Below are positions 34,623 through 43,113 of a stretch of 64,000 nucleotides of DNA, in pieces. Source of the DNA: Methanothrix sp. (GTDB lineage Archaea > Halobacteriota > Methanosarcinia > Methanotrichales > Methanotrichaceae); contig NZ_JADJJX010000001.1 in assembly GCF_016706325.1 (NCBI RefSeq), positions 930,001-994,000 of the forward strand, given 5' to 3'. Both the position numbers and the translations under genes were made by a program. Within the stretch, counting starts at the first letter, position 1. Each line of letters starts with the position of its first letter. Under the pieces are notes generated by a model. The model made no database searches. It worked only from the letters and a program-made list of their open reading frames with translations, and was not told the DNA's origin.

Positions 34623-35527
34623 CCCCCATTCTGAGCAAGCTTCGGGTGACTTTTAATACAATCGGATATACAGCTTCTGCACCTTTCACTGAAAAAGCAG
34701 CCTCTGGGAAGGTCAAGAAGGCTCGGACTGCTCCCCTCCAGGGGGACGAGCCCGTTCTTGGGCAGAGAGTTTATCAGCCCCTGAGTGTAAGGGTGCAAAG
34801 GGTCATCCAATAGCTTCTTTGCCGGCCCCATCTCCACGATCTCCCCGGCATACAGGACCGCCAGACGATCGCAGATCTCGTATGCCAGGTCCAGGTCGTG
34901 GGTGATGAGGAGCATCGATCGATCCTTTTTGCCCTCAAGACCCTGATAAAACTCAATGGAGCTTCTCCTGGTGATCGAGTCCAGCCCCTTGGTAGGCTCG
35001 TCTGCTATCACCAGCCGGGGCTGGAGGGAGAGGGAGATTCCCGTGAGCAGCCTCTGCTTCATGCCGCCGGAGAGCTGATGAGGATACCTGTCTGCGGAGA
35101 GCCTGGGATCCCTGATCAGCAGGCGCTTCATCACCTTGAGAGCAAGATCTTTTGCCTCCTTTCTCCCGTGCCCTTTTGCTTCAAAAACCTCGGAGATCTG
35201 CTGGCCATTTTTCATCAGAGGATTGAGGGAATCGGAGGGATTCTGAGGGATGAATGCGATCTCTTTCCCCCGGAGCCTTTGCATCTCCTCTTCGCCTGCA
35301 TCCAGCAGATCAGTTCCCTCGAAGATGGCGCTTCCCTTAACCAGCGCATTCCTGGGCAGGAGCCTGAGCAGGGACATGCCTATTACCGACTTGCCCGAGC
35401 CGCTCTCCCCAATAAATCCAAAGATCTCACCCTTATCGATATGGAATGAGACATCATTTACCGCCTCGACTGTGCCCAACTTGGTCTTAAATCCCACATC
35501 CAGATGTTTTACCTCAAGAAGAGACAA
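34595..35527 (-). CDS. DppD/NikD-type ABC ATPase
   Basis: A 310-residue ATPase with Walker A GESGSGKSVIGMSL, Q-loop FIPQNPSDSLNP, signature LSGGMKQRLLTGI, Walker B LVIADEPTKGLDS and H-loop LITHDLDLAY. The C-terminal extension has the Cys-rich oligopeptide/nickel motif (LPRGCFFSERCRSCISDCIK), which in related ATPases may bind an iron-sulfur cluster. It overlaps genes on both sides (14 nt with the permease, 28 nt with the DppF-type ATPase). Confidence 0.92.
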   Translation of the reverse strand: MSLLEVKHLDVGFKTKLGTVEAVNDVSFHIDKGEIFGFIGESGSGKSVIGMSLLRLLPRNALVKGSAIFEGTDLLDAGEEEMQRLRGKEIAFIPQNPSDSLNPLMKNGQQISEVFEAKGHGRKEAKDLALKVMKRLLIRDPRLSADRYPHQLSGGMKQRLLTGISLSLQPRLVIADEPTKGLDSITRRSSIEFYQGLEGKKDRSMLLITHDLDLAYEICDRLAVLYAGEIVEMGPAKKLLDDPLHPYTQGLINSLPKNGLVPLEGSSPSLLDLPRGCFFSERCRSCISDCIKSHPKLAQNGGWMKRCILP

Positions 35528-36431
35528 GGCCGCTCACCTCACTCTCAGGATCAAGAACCTCCTGGAATCCATCTCCCAGGAGGCTGAATAGAACCACAGT
35601 CATAGTTATGGCCATCCCGGGAAAGATGGTCAAATAGGGGGCAGTCCTCATGAACTCCTTGCCCGCATTGAGCATCGATCCCCACTCAGGAATAGAGGGA
35701 GGAATCCCCAGGCCAAGAAAGCTCAGGGCAGCAGCAGAGAGGATGACATGCCCCATGTCCAGAGTGGCAAGCACAATCACTGGTGCCAGGGCATTGGGAA
35801 GGATGTGCTTGACCAGTATCCGCCTGTCGCTTGCCCCAATGACCCGGGCGGAGGAGACATAATCATTGCTCTTGACGGATAGAACCTGCCCCCTCATCAG
35901 CCGGGCATAGCTGGCCCAGTGAACCAGGGCCAGAGCCAGGATGAGGTTGAACACGCTGCTGCCCAGGGCTCCCACTATGGCCAGGGCGAAGATCATACTG
36001 GGAAAGGAGAGGAATAGGTCTATTACTCTGGATATCACCTCATCAGCCAGCCCGCCCATATAGCCGGCTGCTCCTCCCAAGGCTATTCCCATGAATAGGG
36101 CAAGGAGCACCACTGAAGTGGAGATGGTGAACGAGGTGGCTGCGCCATAAAGGAGCCTGCTCAGGACATCCCTGCCCAGGTGGTCTGTCCCCAGCAGGTG
36201 GGACGATGAAGGCGGCTGGAGGCTACTCTTGAGATCGATATCGTTGGGGTTATAAGGGGCGATTTGGGGCGCAAATAGGGCTATCACCGCAATAACAGCC
36301 AGCATAATGAGGCACATGGATACCATCCGGTTGGAGAATATCCTCTGATAAGACGACCATTTAGCCTGGCCTGAGGATATGAGACTCGCTCTATTGGCGC
36401 TGAAGAACATATCAACAAACTTCATAATCAT
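35514..36431 (-). CDS. DppC/NikC-type ABC permease
   Basis: A 305-residue permease with an N-terminal cytoplasmic stretch, TM1 (MVSMCLIMLAVIAVIALFAP), the conserved HLLGTDHLGRDVLSRLLYGA and five further helices. The EAA loop is ARVIGASDRRILVKHILPNA and the family's SFLGLGIPPSIPEWGSML follows. The end (LLGDGFQEVLDPE) is complete, unlike the orphan paralogue at 24860. It overlaps the upstream permease gene by 4 nt. Confidence 0.92.
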   Translation of the reverse strand: MIMKFVDMFFSANRASLISSGQAKWSSYQRIFSNRMVSMCLIMLAVIAVIALFAPQIAPYNPNDIDLKSSLQPPSSSHLLGTDHLGRDVLSRLLYGAATSFTISTSVVLLALFMGIALGGAAGYMGGLADEVISRVIDLFLSFPSMIFALAIVGALGSSVFNLILALALVHWASYARLMRGQVLSVKSNDYVSSARVIGASDRRILVKHILPNALAPVIVLATLDMGHVILSAAALSFLGLGIPPSIPEWGSMLNAGKEFMRTAPYLTIFPGMAITMTVVLFSLLGDGFQEVLDPESEVSGLVSS

Positions 36432-37381
36432 GTATACCTGATCCTCGGATCCAGATAGGTGTAGGTGAGATCGACGAGGAGATTGATGGTCACAAATACT
36501 CCCACAATGGCGAGAACGCAGCCCTGAACCAGGGGTATGTCCCTTGCTGAAATGGCATCCACAAGAAGGCTTCCCACCCCGGGCCAGGCGAATATGCTCT
36601 CAATGACCACCGCTCCCCCCAGCATATGGCCGAAGCTCATCCCCAGAACGGTGATGGCAGGGAGGAGGGCATTTCTCAGAGCATGCCTGAGGATCACATT
36701 TTGCGAGGACAGACCCTTGGATATGGCATAGGTGATATACGGCTGGCTCATAACCTCCAGCATTCCTGTGCGCATCATGCGAACGGTCACAGCCAGGGCA
36801 TGGGCGGATAGGGCTACCGCCGGCAGGACGAGGTACCTGGCTCCCCCATATCCGGCCACAGGAAAGAGCTTCAGATTGACGGATAAGACCAAGATCAGGA
36901 GAAGTGCCAGCCAGAATCCGGGCATGGATACGCCAAGGAGGGTCACTATCCTCAGGATATAGTCAGTGAGCCTGTTCTTCCTCATGGCACAGTATATCCC
37001 CAGGGGTATCCCGAAGATGATGGCTATGGACATGGCAGCAGAGGCCAGCATGATGGTGGCGGGCATGCGGAGAAGGAGGAGGTATGAGACGGGCTTTTTC
37101 TGGATGTATGAGCTTCCAAGATCTCCCTCCAGGGCACTGGATAACCAGCGGCCGAACTGAATATAAAGAGGATCATGCAGGTTGTACCGGCTGGAGATCT
37201 CTGCTATCTGTTCATCTGTGGGGATCTCCTCCATCTCCAGGATGGTGTGCTTGAGTATCAGCTCGGCAGTGCCTCCGGGTATGATGTTCATGAGAAAGAA
37301 GGTGAGAGCGCAGACAGCCAGGACTGTCAGCCCCATGAAGGCCAGCCTCTTGGCCAGATAGCGGAGCATTAGAGACATCAA
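36428..37381 (-). CDS. DppB/NikB-type ABC permease, first gene of operon
   Basis: A 317-residue permease with six TM helices. Hallmarks are TM1 (LAFMGLTVLAVCALTFFLMN) followed by IIPGG, the YNLHDPLYIQFGRWL periplasmic region, the EAA loop (AISKGLSSQNVILRHALRNA) and the closing TYTYLDPRIRYT. It is first in the B-C-D-F-A operon running leftwards to 32309. The ~270 bp upstream contain an AT-rich stretch (37470-37535) that probably holds the promoter, but no specific operator stands out. Confidence 0.92.
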   Translation of the reverse strand: MMSLMLRYLAKRLAFMGLTVLAVCALTFFLMNIIPGGTAELILKHTILEMEEIPTDEQIAEISSRYNLHDPLYIQFGRWLSSALEGDLGSSYIQKKPVSYLLLLRMPATIMLASAAMSIAIIFGIPLGIYCAMRKNRLTDYILRIVTLLGVSMPGFWLALLLILVLSVNLKLFPVAGYGGARYLVLPAVALSAHALAVTVRMMRTGMLEVMSQPYITYAISKGLSSQNVILRHALRNALLPAITVLGMSFGHMLGGAVVIESIFAWPGVGSLLVDAISARDIPLVQGCVLAIVGVFVTINLLVDLTYTYLDPRIRYT

Positions 37382-37654
37382 GCCTCTAACATTATAGGGG
37401 TCCGATCGTCATCAATCATGTATGATTCTCCCGGGTGGGATATCGCCCACGCAGATCATAGGGTGATGATATTATTCAATAATAAATCTTTCGTTAGTAA
37501 TAACACAAAATTTTATAATCTTTTAATAGAGTGATCCAAAGGACGAAGGGATGGGATCGGAATCAGATATGAGCCAAGAAAATGAGGAAAAGGGGCCCCT
37601 GAGCTCCGAAGCTGCCGGAAGCTCAATGCACCCATTCCTGAGAGATCTTCTGTT

Positions 37655-39211
37655 TCACCGCTCGATGTACATATCCGGGCTGAGCTTGTAGTCATGGGCA
37701 GTGGGATCGTACTCATAGCCCAACACATAATCCCGGCTGGCGACAATCACTCCATAGTAGGCCACAGTCAGAACAGGAATCTCGTCCTGGATAATGGATT
37801 GGATCTCATTCATTATCTCCAGCCGTTCCTGCTCGTCGGCGGTCCTGGATGCCTGATCCAGTAGATCATCGACCTTGGGGTTGGAGTACCCTGGATAGTT
37901 GTAGCCTCCTTCGGTCTCGTAGGTCAAGCCCAGGTAATAGGAGGGGTCGGGCACCATTGCAGTGTTAATTGCCTGCAGATAGATATCCCAGTCGCCGGTC
38001 TTCCTTCTCTCATTAATTACACCTGACTCTGTGATCTCGACGTTTACCTTAATGCCGATCTCCTTCAACTGACCGGTGATGGCCTCAGCCATGGGCGGTA
38101 GCCCGGGACGGTTGGGATAGGTAAGAAGGCCGATCTCCAGGGGCTCTCCATCTTTGTCCAAAATTCCATCAGAATCGCTGTCCATCCAGCCAGCCTCCGC
38201 CAACAGCTCTTTGGCCCTGTCCAGATCATGCTCGTACGCTGCCAGATCCTTATTCGCCCAGATGAACTCGGGCATGAAGGGGCCTATCGCCGGCCTGCCG
38301 ATGCCAAAGAGGACATACTTGACTATGGAGTCGGTGTCGATTCCATAGGCGATGGCCTTTCTCACCCGGACATCATCCAGAGGAGCATCCTGAGTATTGA
38401 AGTCCATCACATAGATCCTGGGGTTCTGGTACTTCTTCACATTGATCCCGCTCTCATCTCCAATTCTGTCCGCTTCACTATAGGGGACATCAACTGTGAA
38501 ATCCACATCTCCGTTCTCCAGGGCCAAGGCTCTGGTGTTGGGATCGATGATGGGAACGATCTTGAGACCGGAGAGCTTGACCTCTCCGCCCCACCATTTG
38601 CTGTTTCGGACCAGGTTCAGGACATGGGTCTTGGGATCGAAGCTCTCCAGCATGAACGGACCGGTGCCGATGGGCGAGACAAATTCACCCTTATCGTCCA
38701 GGGACCTCGGGCTGAAGATGACTATGCTGCTGTAGTGGAGGACAGCAGGGAGGATGGGATTGAGCTCATTTGTATGGATGAGAAGGGTCCGGTCATCGAC
38801 AACCTCAATTGATTCCAGGTCCATGAGGTCAGCAGCCTTTGAGTCGAGCTCGTTCGCCCTTTCCAAGGAGAACTTGACCTCATTGGCGGTCATCTTTGAT
38901 CCGTCATGAAAGAGCACATCATCCCTCAGCTTGATCTCCCATGTCCTGTCGTCGATCTGGGTCCAGGACTCTGCTAGCTCCGGCTTGAGGGACATATCGG
39001 AGTTCACGCCCACCAGGCTCTCAGTGATCAGGGCTTTCTCGGTGAGGGCTGAGCCGCTCTGGACAGGATCCATGGATTTGATGTCAAACAGCTCTCCAAC
39101 AATCAGTACATCATCAGGTCCTGCCCCAGCAGCCAGCGCTACTGCAGGGAGCAGGCATAGGGCAATCAGAATTGTCTTCGCCCACTTGCCCAATTGAGAT
39201 TTTTCTCTCAT
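37655..39211 (-). CDS. Peptide/nickel-type substrate-binding protein (family 5), stand-alone
   Basis: A 518-residue exported SBP. Signal peptide ~1-28 (WAKTILIALCLLPAVALA). It has the family-5 landmarks: IKSMDPVQSGSALTEKALIT, TWEIKLRDDVLFHDGSKMTA, IGTGPFMLESFDPKTHVL, and DSDSDGILDKDGEPLEIGLL, ending EYDPTAHDYKLSPDMYIER. It is a single gene directly upstream of the complete ABC operon and very close in sequence to the next paralogue (39474), so both presumably feed the same permease with different ligands. Confidence 0.9.
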   Translation of the reverse strand: MREKSQLGKWAKTILIALCLLPAVALAAGAGPDDVLIVGELFDIKSMDPVQSGSALTEKALITESLVGVNSDMSLKPELAESWTQIDDRTWEIKLRDDVLFHDGSKMTANEVKFSLERANELDSKAADLMDLESIEVVDDRTLLIHTNELNPILPAVLHYSSIVIFSPRSLDDKGEFVSPIGTGPFMLESFDPKTHVLNLVRNSKWWGGEVKLSGLKIVPIIDPNTRALALENGDVDFTVDVPYSEADRIGDESGINVKKYQNPRIYVMDFNTQDAPLDDVRVRKAIAYGIDTDSIVKYVLFGIGRPAIGPFMPEFIWANKDLAAYEHDLDRAKELLAEAGWMDSDSDGILDKDGEPLEIGLLTYPNRPGLPPMAEAITGQLKEIGIKVNVEITESGVINERRKTGDWDIYLQAINTAMVPDPSYYLGLTYETEGGYNYPGYSNPKVDDLLDQASRTADEQERLEIMNEIQSIIQDEIPVLTVAYYGVIVASRDYVLGYEYDPTAHDYKLSPDMYIER

Positions 39212-39473
39212 CTTAATACATCCATTTAGCTTTTATATGAAATGCAGCGTTTTCAGTAACAATATTTAAGATTATTCTATATGATAAGGAGCAAAAGAGA
39301 TGAATATAAATATAGATTATAATAAAATATATGAAAAACTTTATTAGGTGATATTAAACTTCGCAGACGGCTGCCATCTTCCACTGGTAATGCCTCGGCA
39401 GAGCAATCGAGGTTAAAAAAAGGAGGCTCGAATCGACCGAATCGTCCCCGAGCCCCGAATTAGATATCGATAT

Positions 39474-41027
39474 CTATTTTTCCAGATACATCTCCGGGTT
39501 GAGCTTGTAGTCGTGGGCGGTGGGATCGAACTGGTAGCCTTTCACATAATCCTTCTTGGCCACTGCCACGCCATAGTAAGCAACATTTATGATGGGAAGT
39601 TCGTCATGCACAATGCTTTGCACCTCATTTAGCATTGAAAGCCTCTCTTCTGGATCCTGAGACTCTGATGCCCCTTCGAGCAGCCCGTCCACCCCCGGAT
39701 TGGAGTAGCCTGCATGATTGAAGGCACCTCCTGTCTGATAGCTGAACGATAGATAGTAGGATGGATCGGCAACCATTGCGGTGCTCATAGCAGCGAGTGA
39801 TAGATCCCAGTTGCCGCTCTTGCGCCTGTCTGATATGGCTCCACTCTCCAGTACCTCAACATCCGTCTTTATGCCAATTTCATTGAGCTGTCCGGCAATG
39901 GCCTCTGCCATGGGCGGCAGACCTGGTCGGTTGGGGTAGGTGAGCAGAGATAGCACCAGCGATCCGCCATCCTTGTCCACTATGCCGTCGCCATCGCTGT
40001 CCGTCCATCCGGCATCTGCCAGAAGATCTCTGGCCTTCTGGGCATCGTATTTGTACTCCTCAAGGCTCTTATTGGTCCAGTAGAAATCCGGCATGAAAGG
40101 TCCGACTGCTGGTTTGCCGACATCGAAGAGCACATACCTTGCTATGGAGGATCTATCGATGCCATAGGAGATGGCCTTTCTGACCAGGATATCATCTAAT
40201 GGTGCATGCTTCAAGTTTATGGCCATGAGATAGATCCTGGGTATGCTGTACTTCTCCACACCCAGACCCTCTATGGAGTCGATTCTATCAGTCTCGCTGT
40301 ATGGCACATCCACAGTGAAATCCACCTCTCCATTCTCCAGGGCAAGAGCGCGAGTGTTGGGATCGGTAATCGGCCTGAGTATGATCTTCTCCAGCTTGAC
40401 CTCGCCCCCCCACCACTTATCGTTACGCGCAACGGCCAAGACATGGGTCCTGGGATCGAAGCTCTCCACCATAAAGGCGCCGGTTCCAATGGGAGAGATG
40501 AACTCGCCTTTGTCGTCCAGAGAGCTGGGGCTTATTATCGCCGTGCTGGGATAGTGCAGCGCTGCCGGCAGGATCGCATTGGGCTCGATGGTATGGATCC
40601 TTATGGTGAGGGGATCCACTGCCTCAATGGACTTCAGCATCAGAAGAGATGCCGCCTTTGAATCCAGTTCCGCTGCCCTCTCGAGGGAGAACTTCACCTC
40701 ATCTGCAGTCATCTTCGAGCCGTCGTGGAAGAAGACATCATCCCTGAGGGCAACCTCCCAGGTCAGGTCATCAATCCGGCTCCAGGATAAGGCGAGCACC
40801 GGTTTGAGCGACAGATCGGGATTGGTGCCTACCAGCGTCTCAGTGACAAGCGCCTTATCATTCAAAGCCACATGCCCGTCATCATTGGATGTATCGATAC
40901 TCGGTATGTCCCACAGCTCTCCTACGGCGAGAACGTTATCGAAGTCCGATCCTCCTGCAACAGATCCTGCCGCGAAGAGGGAAAATATGATCAGAAGCAG
41001 CGATTTGCATAGCATCATTGAGATCAC
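39474..41027 (-). CDS. Peptide/nickel-type substrate-binding protein (family 5), coupled to methyltransferase
   Basis: A protein of up to 517 residues, exported (MMLCKSLLLIIFSLFAAGS). Landmarks are IPSIDTSNDDGHVALNDKAL, TWEVALRDDVFFHDGSKMTA, IGTGAFMVESFDPRTHVL, DSDGDGIVDKDGGSLVLSLL and QFDPTAHDYKLNPEMYLEK. Its GTG at 41027 follows the methyltransferase stop with no gap; an ATG at 41018 is an alternative. Translational coupling to a methyltransferase suggests that the ligand may be a methylated or metallophore-type compound, which is inference. Confidence 0.88.
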   Translation of the reverse strand: MISMMLCKSLLLIIFSLFAAGSVAGGSDFDNVLAVGELWDIPSIDTSNDDGHVALNDKALVTETLVGTNPDLSLKPVLALSWSRIDDLTWEVALRDDVFFHDGSKMTADEVKFSLERAAELDSKAASLLMLKSIEAVDPLTIRIHTIEPNAILPAALHYPSTAIISPSSLDDKGEFISPIGTGAFMVESFDPRTHVLAVARNDKWWGGEVKLEKIILRPITDPNTRALALENGEVDFTVDVPYSETDRIDSIEGLGVEKYSIPRIYLMAINLKHAPLDDILVRKAISYGIDRSSIARYVLFDVGKPAVGPFMPDFYWTNKSLEEYKYDAQKARDLLADAGWTDSDGDGIVDKDGGSLVLSLLTYPNRPGLPPMAEAIAGQLNEIGIKTDVEVLESGAISDRRKSGNWDLSLAAMSTAMVADPSYYLSFSYQTGGAFNHAGYSNPGVDGLLEGASESQDPEERLSMLNEVQSIVHDELPIINVAYYGVAVAKKDYVKGYQFDPTAHDYKLNPEMYLEK

Positions 41028-41795
41028 CTATTCACTTTTTGTGCCCTTCACCATGTAATATGTCCAGTTGAAGGAGATCCTGCGATGAAATGGCATTCCG
41101 ATCTTTTGGATCTTTAGAATATCATGCAGATCGATGAGGCTCACATCCTTCAAGCCGGATCCCTCGAAGTACCTTTTCGCCTCCTGAGAGGTCAATCCGT
41201 AGCGATGGGGGAGGGCAGAGTTGAGATCATCCGAGTACCAGCCTTTCCAGGGGTTCTGCCTCTCTAACAAGATCATTCCCACCTCTGAGGCCAGCCTTCT
41301 TGACCGACCAGAGATTGAATCATCTCGCCATCGCGCATCGATGGCCAGCACCTGGCCTCCAACCTTCACCACTCGCTTCCACTCTTCCACTGCCCTGTCT
41401 GGATGGGGCAGAGTCCAGAGCACATGGCGGCTGATCAGGGCATCGAATCTGCCAGGATCAAATTTCAGCCTCTCTGCATCTCCTATAGAGAACTTGACCT
41501 TCAGACGGGAGGCCCGGGCCTTCTCCCTCGCCCTGGAGAGCATTTTCTCAGATAGATCGACTCCCTGGACATTGTGGCCCATCTCCGCCAAGACCAGGCT
41601 CATCTCCCCTGTGCCGCAACCCACATCCAGGATATCAAGGCCGCTTCTGGCAAGAGCCTCTCCCAATACCCTCTTCCAGGCATCCCTCTCCTCTGCGCTC
41701 TTTATGCCGTGACCATCACGCGTATCATACTTCTGGGACGAGATATCCCATCGAGAGCGTATGACGCTCTTCACCTCTGAGTCGGTTAAGGGCAT
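41028..41795 (-). CDS. Class I SAM-dependent methyltransferase
   Basis: A 255-residue enzyme. Motif I is DVGCGTGE (~57-64), followed by the acidic strand end GVDLSEKML, motif II-like GDAERLKFDPGRFDALISRH and a post-motif helix VEEWKRVVKVGG. The fold is that of small-molecule methyltransferases of the UbiE/Methyltransf_11 kind. The C-terminal ~90 residues (SLIDLHDILKIQKIGMPFHR) are less typical and may set substrate choice. It is the first gene of a unit with a NikA-type SBP. An inverted repeat lies directly before the start codon. Confidence 0.85.
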   Translation of the reverse strand: MPLTDSEVKSVIRSRWDISSQKYDTRDGHGIKSAEERDAWKRVLGEALARSGLDILDVGCGTGEMSLVLAEMGHNVQGVDLSEKMLSRAREKARASRLKVKFSIGDAERLKFDPGRFDALISRHVLWTLPHPDRAVEEWKRVVKVGGQVLAIDARWRDDSISGRSRRLASEVGMILLERQNPWKGWYSDDLNSALPHRYGLTSQEAKRYFEGSGLKDVSLIDLHDILKIQKIGMPFHRRISFNWTYYMVKGTKSE

Positions 41796-41870
41796 GAAAG
41801 GTTAAAGATATATCATTTCATGTTAAACCTTTCCATTATTATAACATAAAAGCCTATTACTTATAAAAAG
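41796..41870 (-). promoter_or_regulatory. Promoter and inverted repeat before the methyltransferase
   Basis: GAAAGGTTAA (41796-41805) and TTAAACCTTTC (41823-41833) form an inverted repeat with one bulged base, directly before the start codon. A TATA-like element (minus TTTTTATAAG) lies at ~41860-41870, so the predicted transcription start is just upstream of the repeat. It could be a repressor site or a 5' UTR hairpin covering the ribosome entry region; no SD is visible outside it. Confidence 0.5.
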
Positions 41871-41958
41871 TCGAAGATCGTAATCCTGCCAAAGCCCATC
41901 TCTTGGGCGATGGCTTTTTGCCCCTTCGCAGTCCCCTGGAGGAGGACGGAGACGCAAT

Positions 41959-42050
41959 TCAGCGATGAGCCAATTTTTCAATATACTCCTCCGGGCTGGG
42001 CTGATAGCCATGAGCGGCTGGATCATACCGATGGCCTTCAAACAGCCCCC
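41959..42050 (-). pseudogene. C-terminal remnant of a fourth family-5 SBP
   Basis: The minus strand reads LFEGHRYDPAAHGYQPSPEE then YIEKLAHR and a TGA at 41959-41961. This matches the closing motif of the three SBPs nearby (QFDPTAHDYKLNPEMYLEK). The remainder of the gene is gone. Confidence 0.7.
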
Positions 42051-42129
42051 CATATCATCCAAATCCACTCCAGCGAGCTATGCTGCCACCAGGAAGATGC
42101 ACATGGTGGCCGGGATGATTGATGCTCAT

Positions 42130-43080
42130 CTATAAGAATATGAATAAGAGCAATATTATCAGAATATTGGCCACTTCAGTTAACGAGTATTCCATCGCTG
42201 TTATCCTCAGCCCCAGGGATCCCTGGAAATAAGAGACATTAGTGGGAAGTCCGATTCTGAAGCATCCTATTCCCAGGTGCAAAAACCTGGCCATAAACAG
42301 CAGGAGAAGACAGCTGACTGTGGAGAGGGAGCCCTCATGAAGCAATGTGCCTGAGGCCACCAGTGCAGCGCTCTGGCTGACCAGGCTGGCCATGAGGACT
42401 ATCAGGCTGGATGACGAGAATCCGAGGGGCTCGACCAGGATACTGTATCTCTCCACTATGGGCAGCACCAGCACATATTCAATGGCCACCTGGGCGAGAA
42501 AGATGGTGGGGACCAGCACCTTGATGATCTTGATGGATGAGGACAGGCACTCCAGAAGGCCGGCCCTCAGTATCGCTGCCCATCCATTCCATTGTTCCGG
42601 GTCCTCCCCGCGCTCCAATGTCAGCCCCCTGGCTGAGAGCAATCGTCTCGAGGCGAGGATGCCAATGCCGGCCACAAAGAAGCTGGCGAGCAGATCCAGG
42701 CATACGTAAAGGCCTCCGGCCTTTGGGCCCAGAACGGAGAGGGCCACGGGCAGCGAGAAGATGAGCATGCTGTTCAACCCCTTGGGAATAAAGCCCACTA
42801 AAATGGCCACAACCAGCTCACGATCGGTGATCTGCCTCTTCCTGTGCACCTCTGATAGGAGGGCAAGGGCTGCCCAGCTATTGATCAGGAACAGCGTCAG
42901 GGCTGCAGAGCATTCCGCTGGAAGACGGGATACAGCCGCCAGCCAGTTGGTGGGCATGGTGAGATATCGAAAATAGGGTGAGCGGCGAATTACATTGGCC
43001 AGGAAAAATCCAATCACAATCGGTGGGATCATGACCCGAGATATCTCCACTGTGCCGATGAGAGCAGTATAAAGGGTCAT
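42130..43080 (-). CDS. Gate-domain (nucleoside recognition) membrane protein
   Basis: A 316-residue polytopic membrane protein of the Gate superfamily. Features include VMIPPIVIGFFLANVIRRSP, a small-residue-rich AECSAALTLFLINSWAALAL in the first Gate repeat, and SSLIVLMASLVSQSAALVAS in the second. It is distantly related to the protein at 23343-24284. It begins 33 bp after the stop of the ABC exporter-fold gene and is probably third in that operon, so it may supply a second membrane component to a transport process. Substrate unknown. Confidence 0.72.
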   Translation of the reverse strand: MTLYTALIGTVEISRVMIPPIVIGFFLANVIRRSPYFRYLTMPTNWLAAVSRLPAECSAALTLFLINSWAALALLSEVHRKRQITDRELVVAILVGFIPKGLNSMLIFSLPVALSVLGPKAGGLYVCLDLLASFFVAGIGILASRRLLSARGLTLERGEDPEQWNGWAAILRAGLLECLSSSIKIIKVLVPTIFLAQVAIEYVLVLPIVERYSILVEPLGFSSSSLIVLMASLVSQSAALVASGTLLHEGSLSTVSCLLLLFMARFLHLGIGCFRIGLPTNVSYFQGSLGLRITAMEYSLTEVANILIILLLFIFL

Positions 43081-43113
43081 ATCGATAGGAGATAAATTGA
43101 CATGCTCCTCCCC

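Noticed and set aside
41823..42068. Minus-strand 81-residue frame as a gene
   Set aside because: The recognisable protein signal here is in a different frame (the SBP C-terminal remnant ending at 41959).
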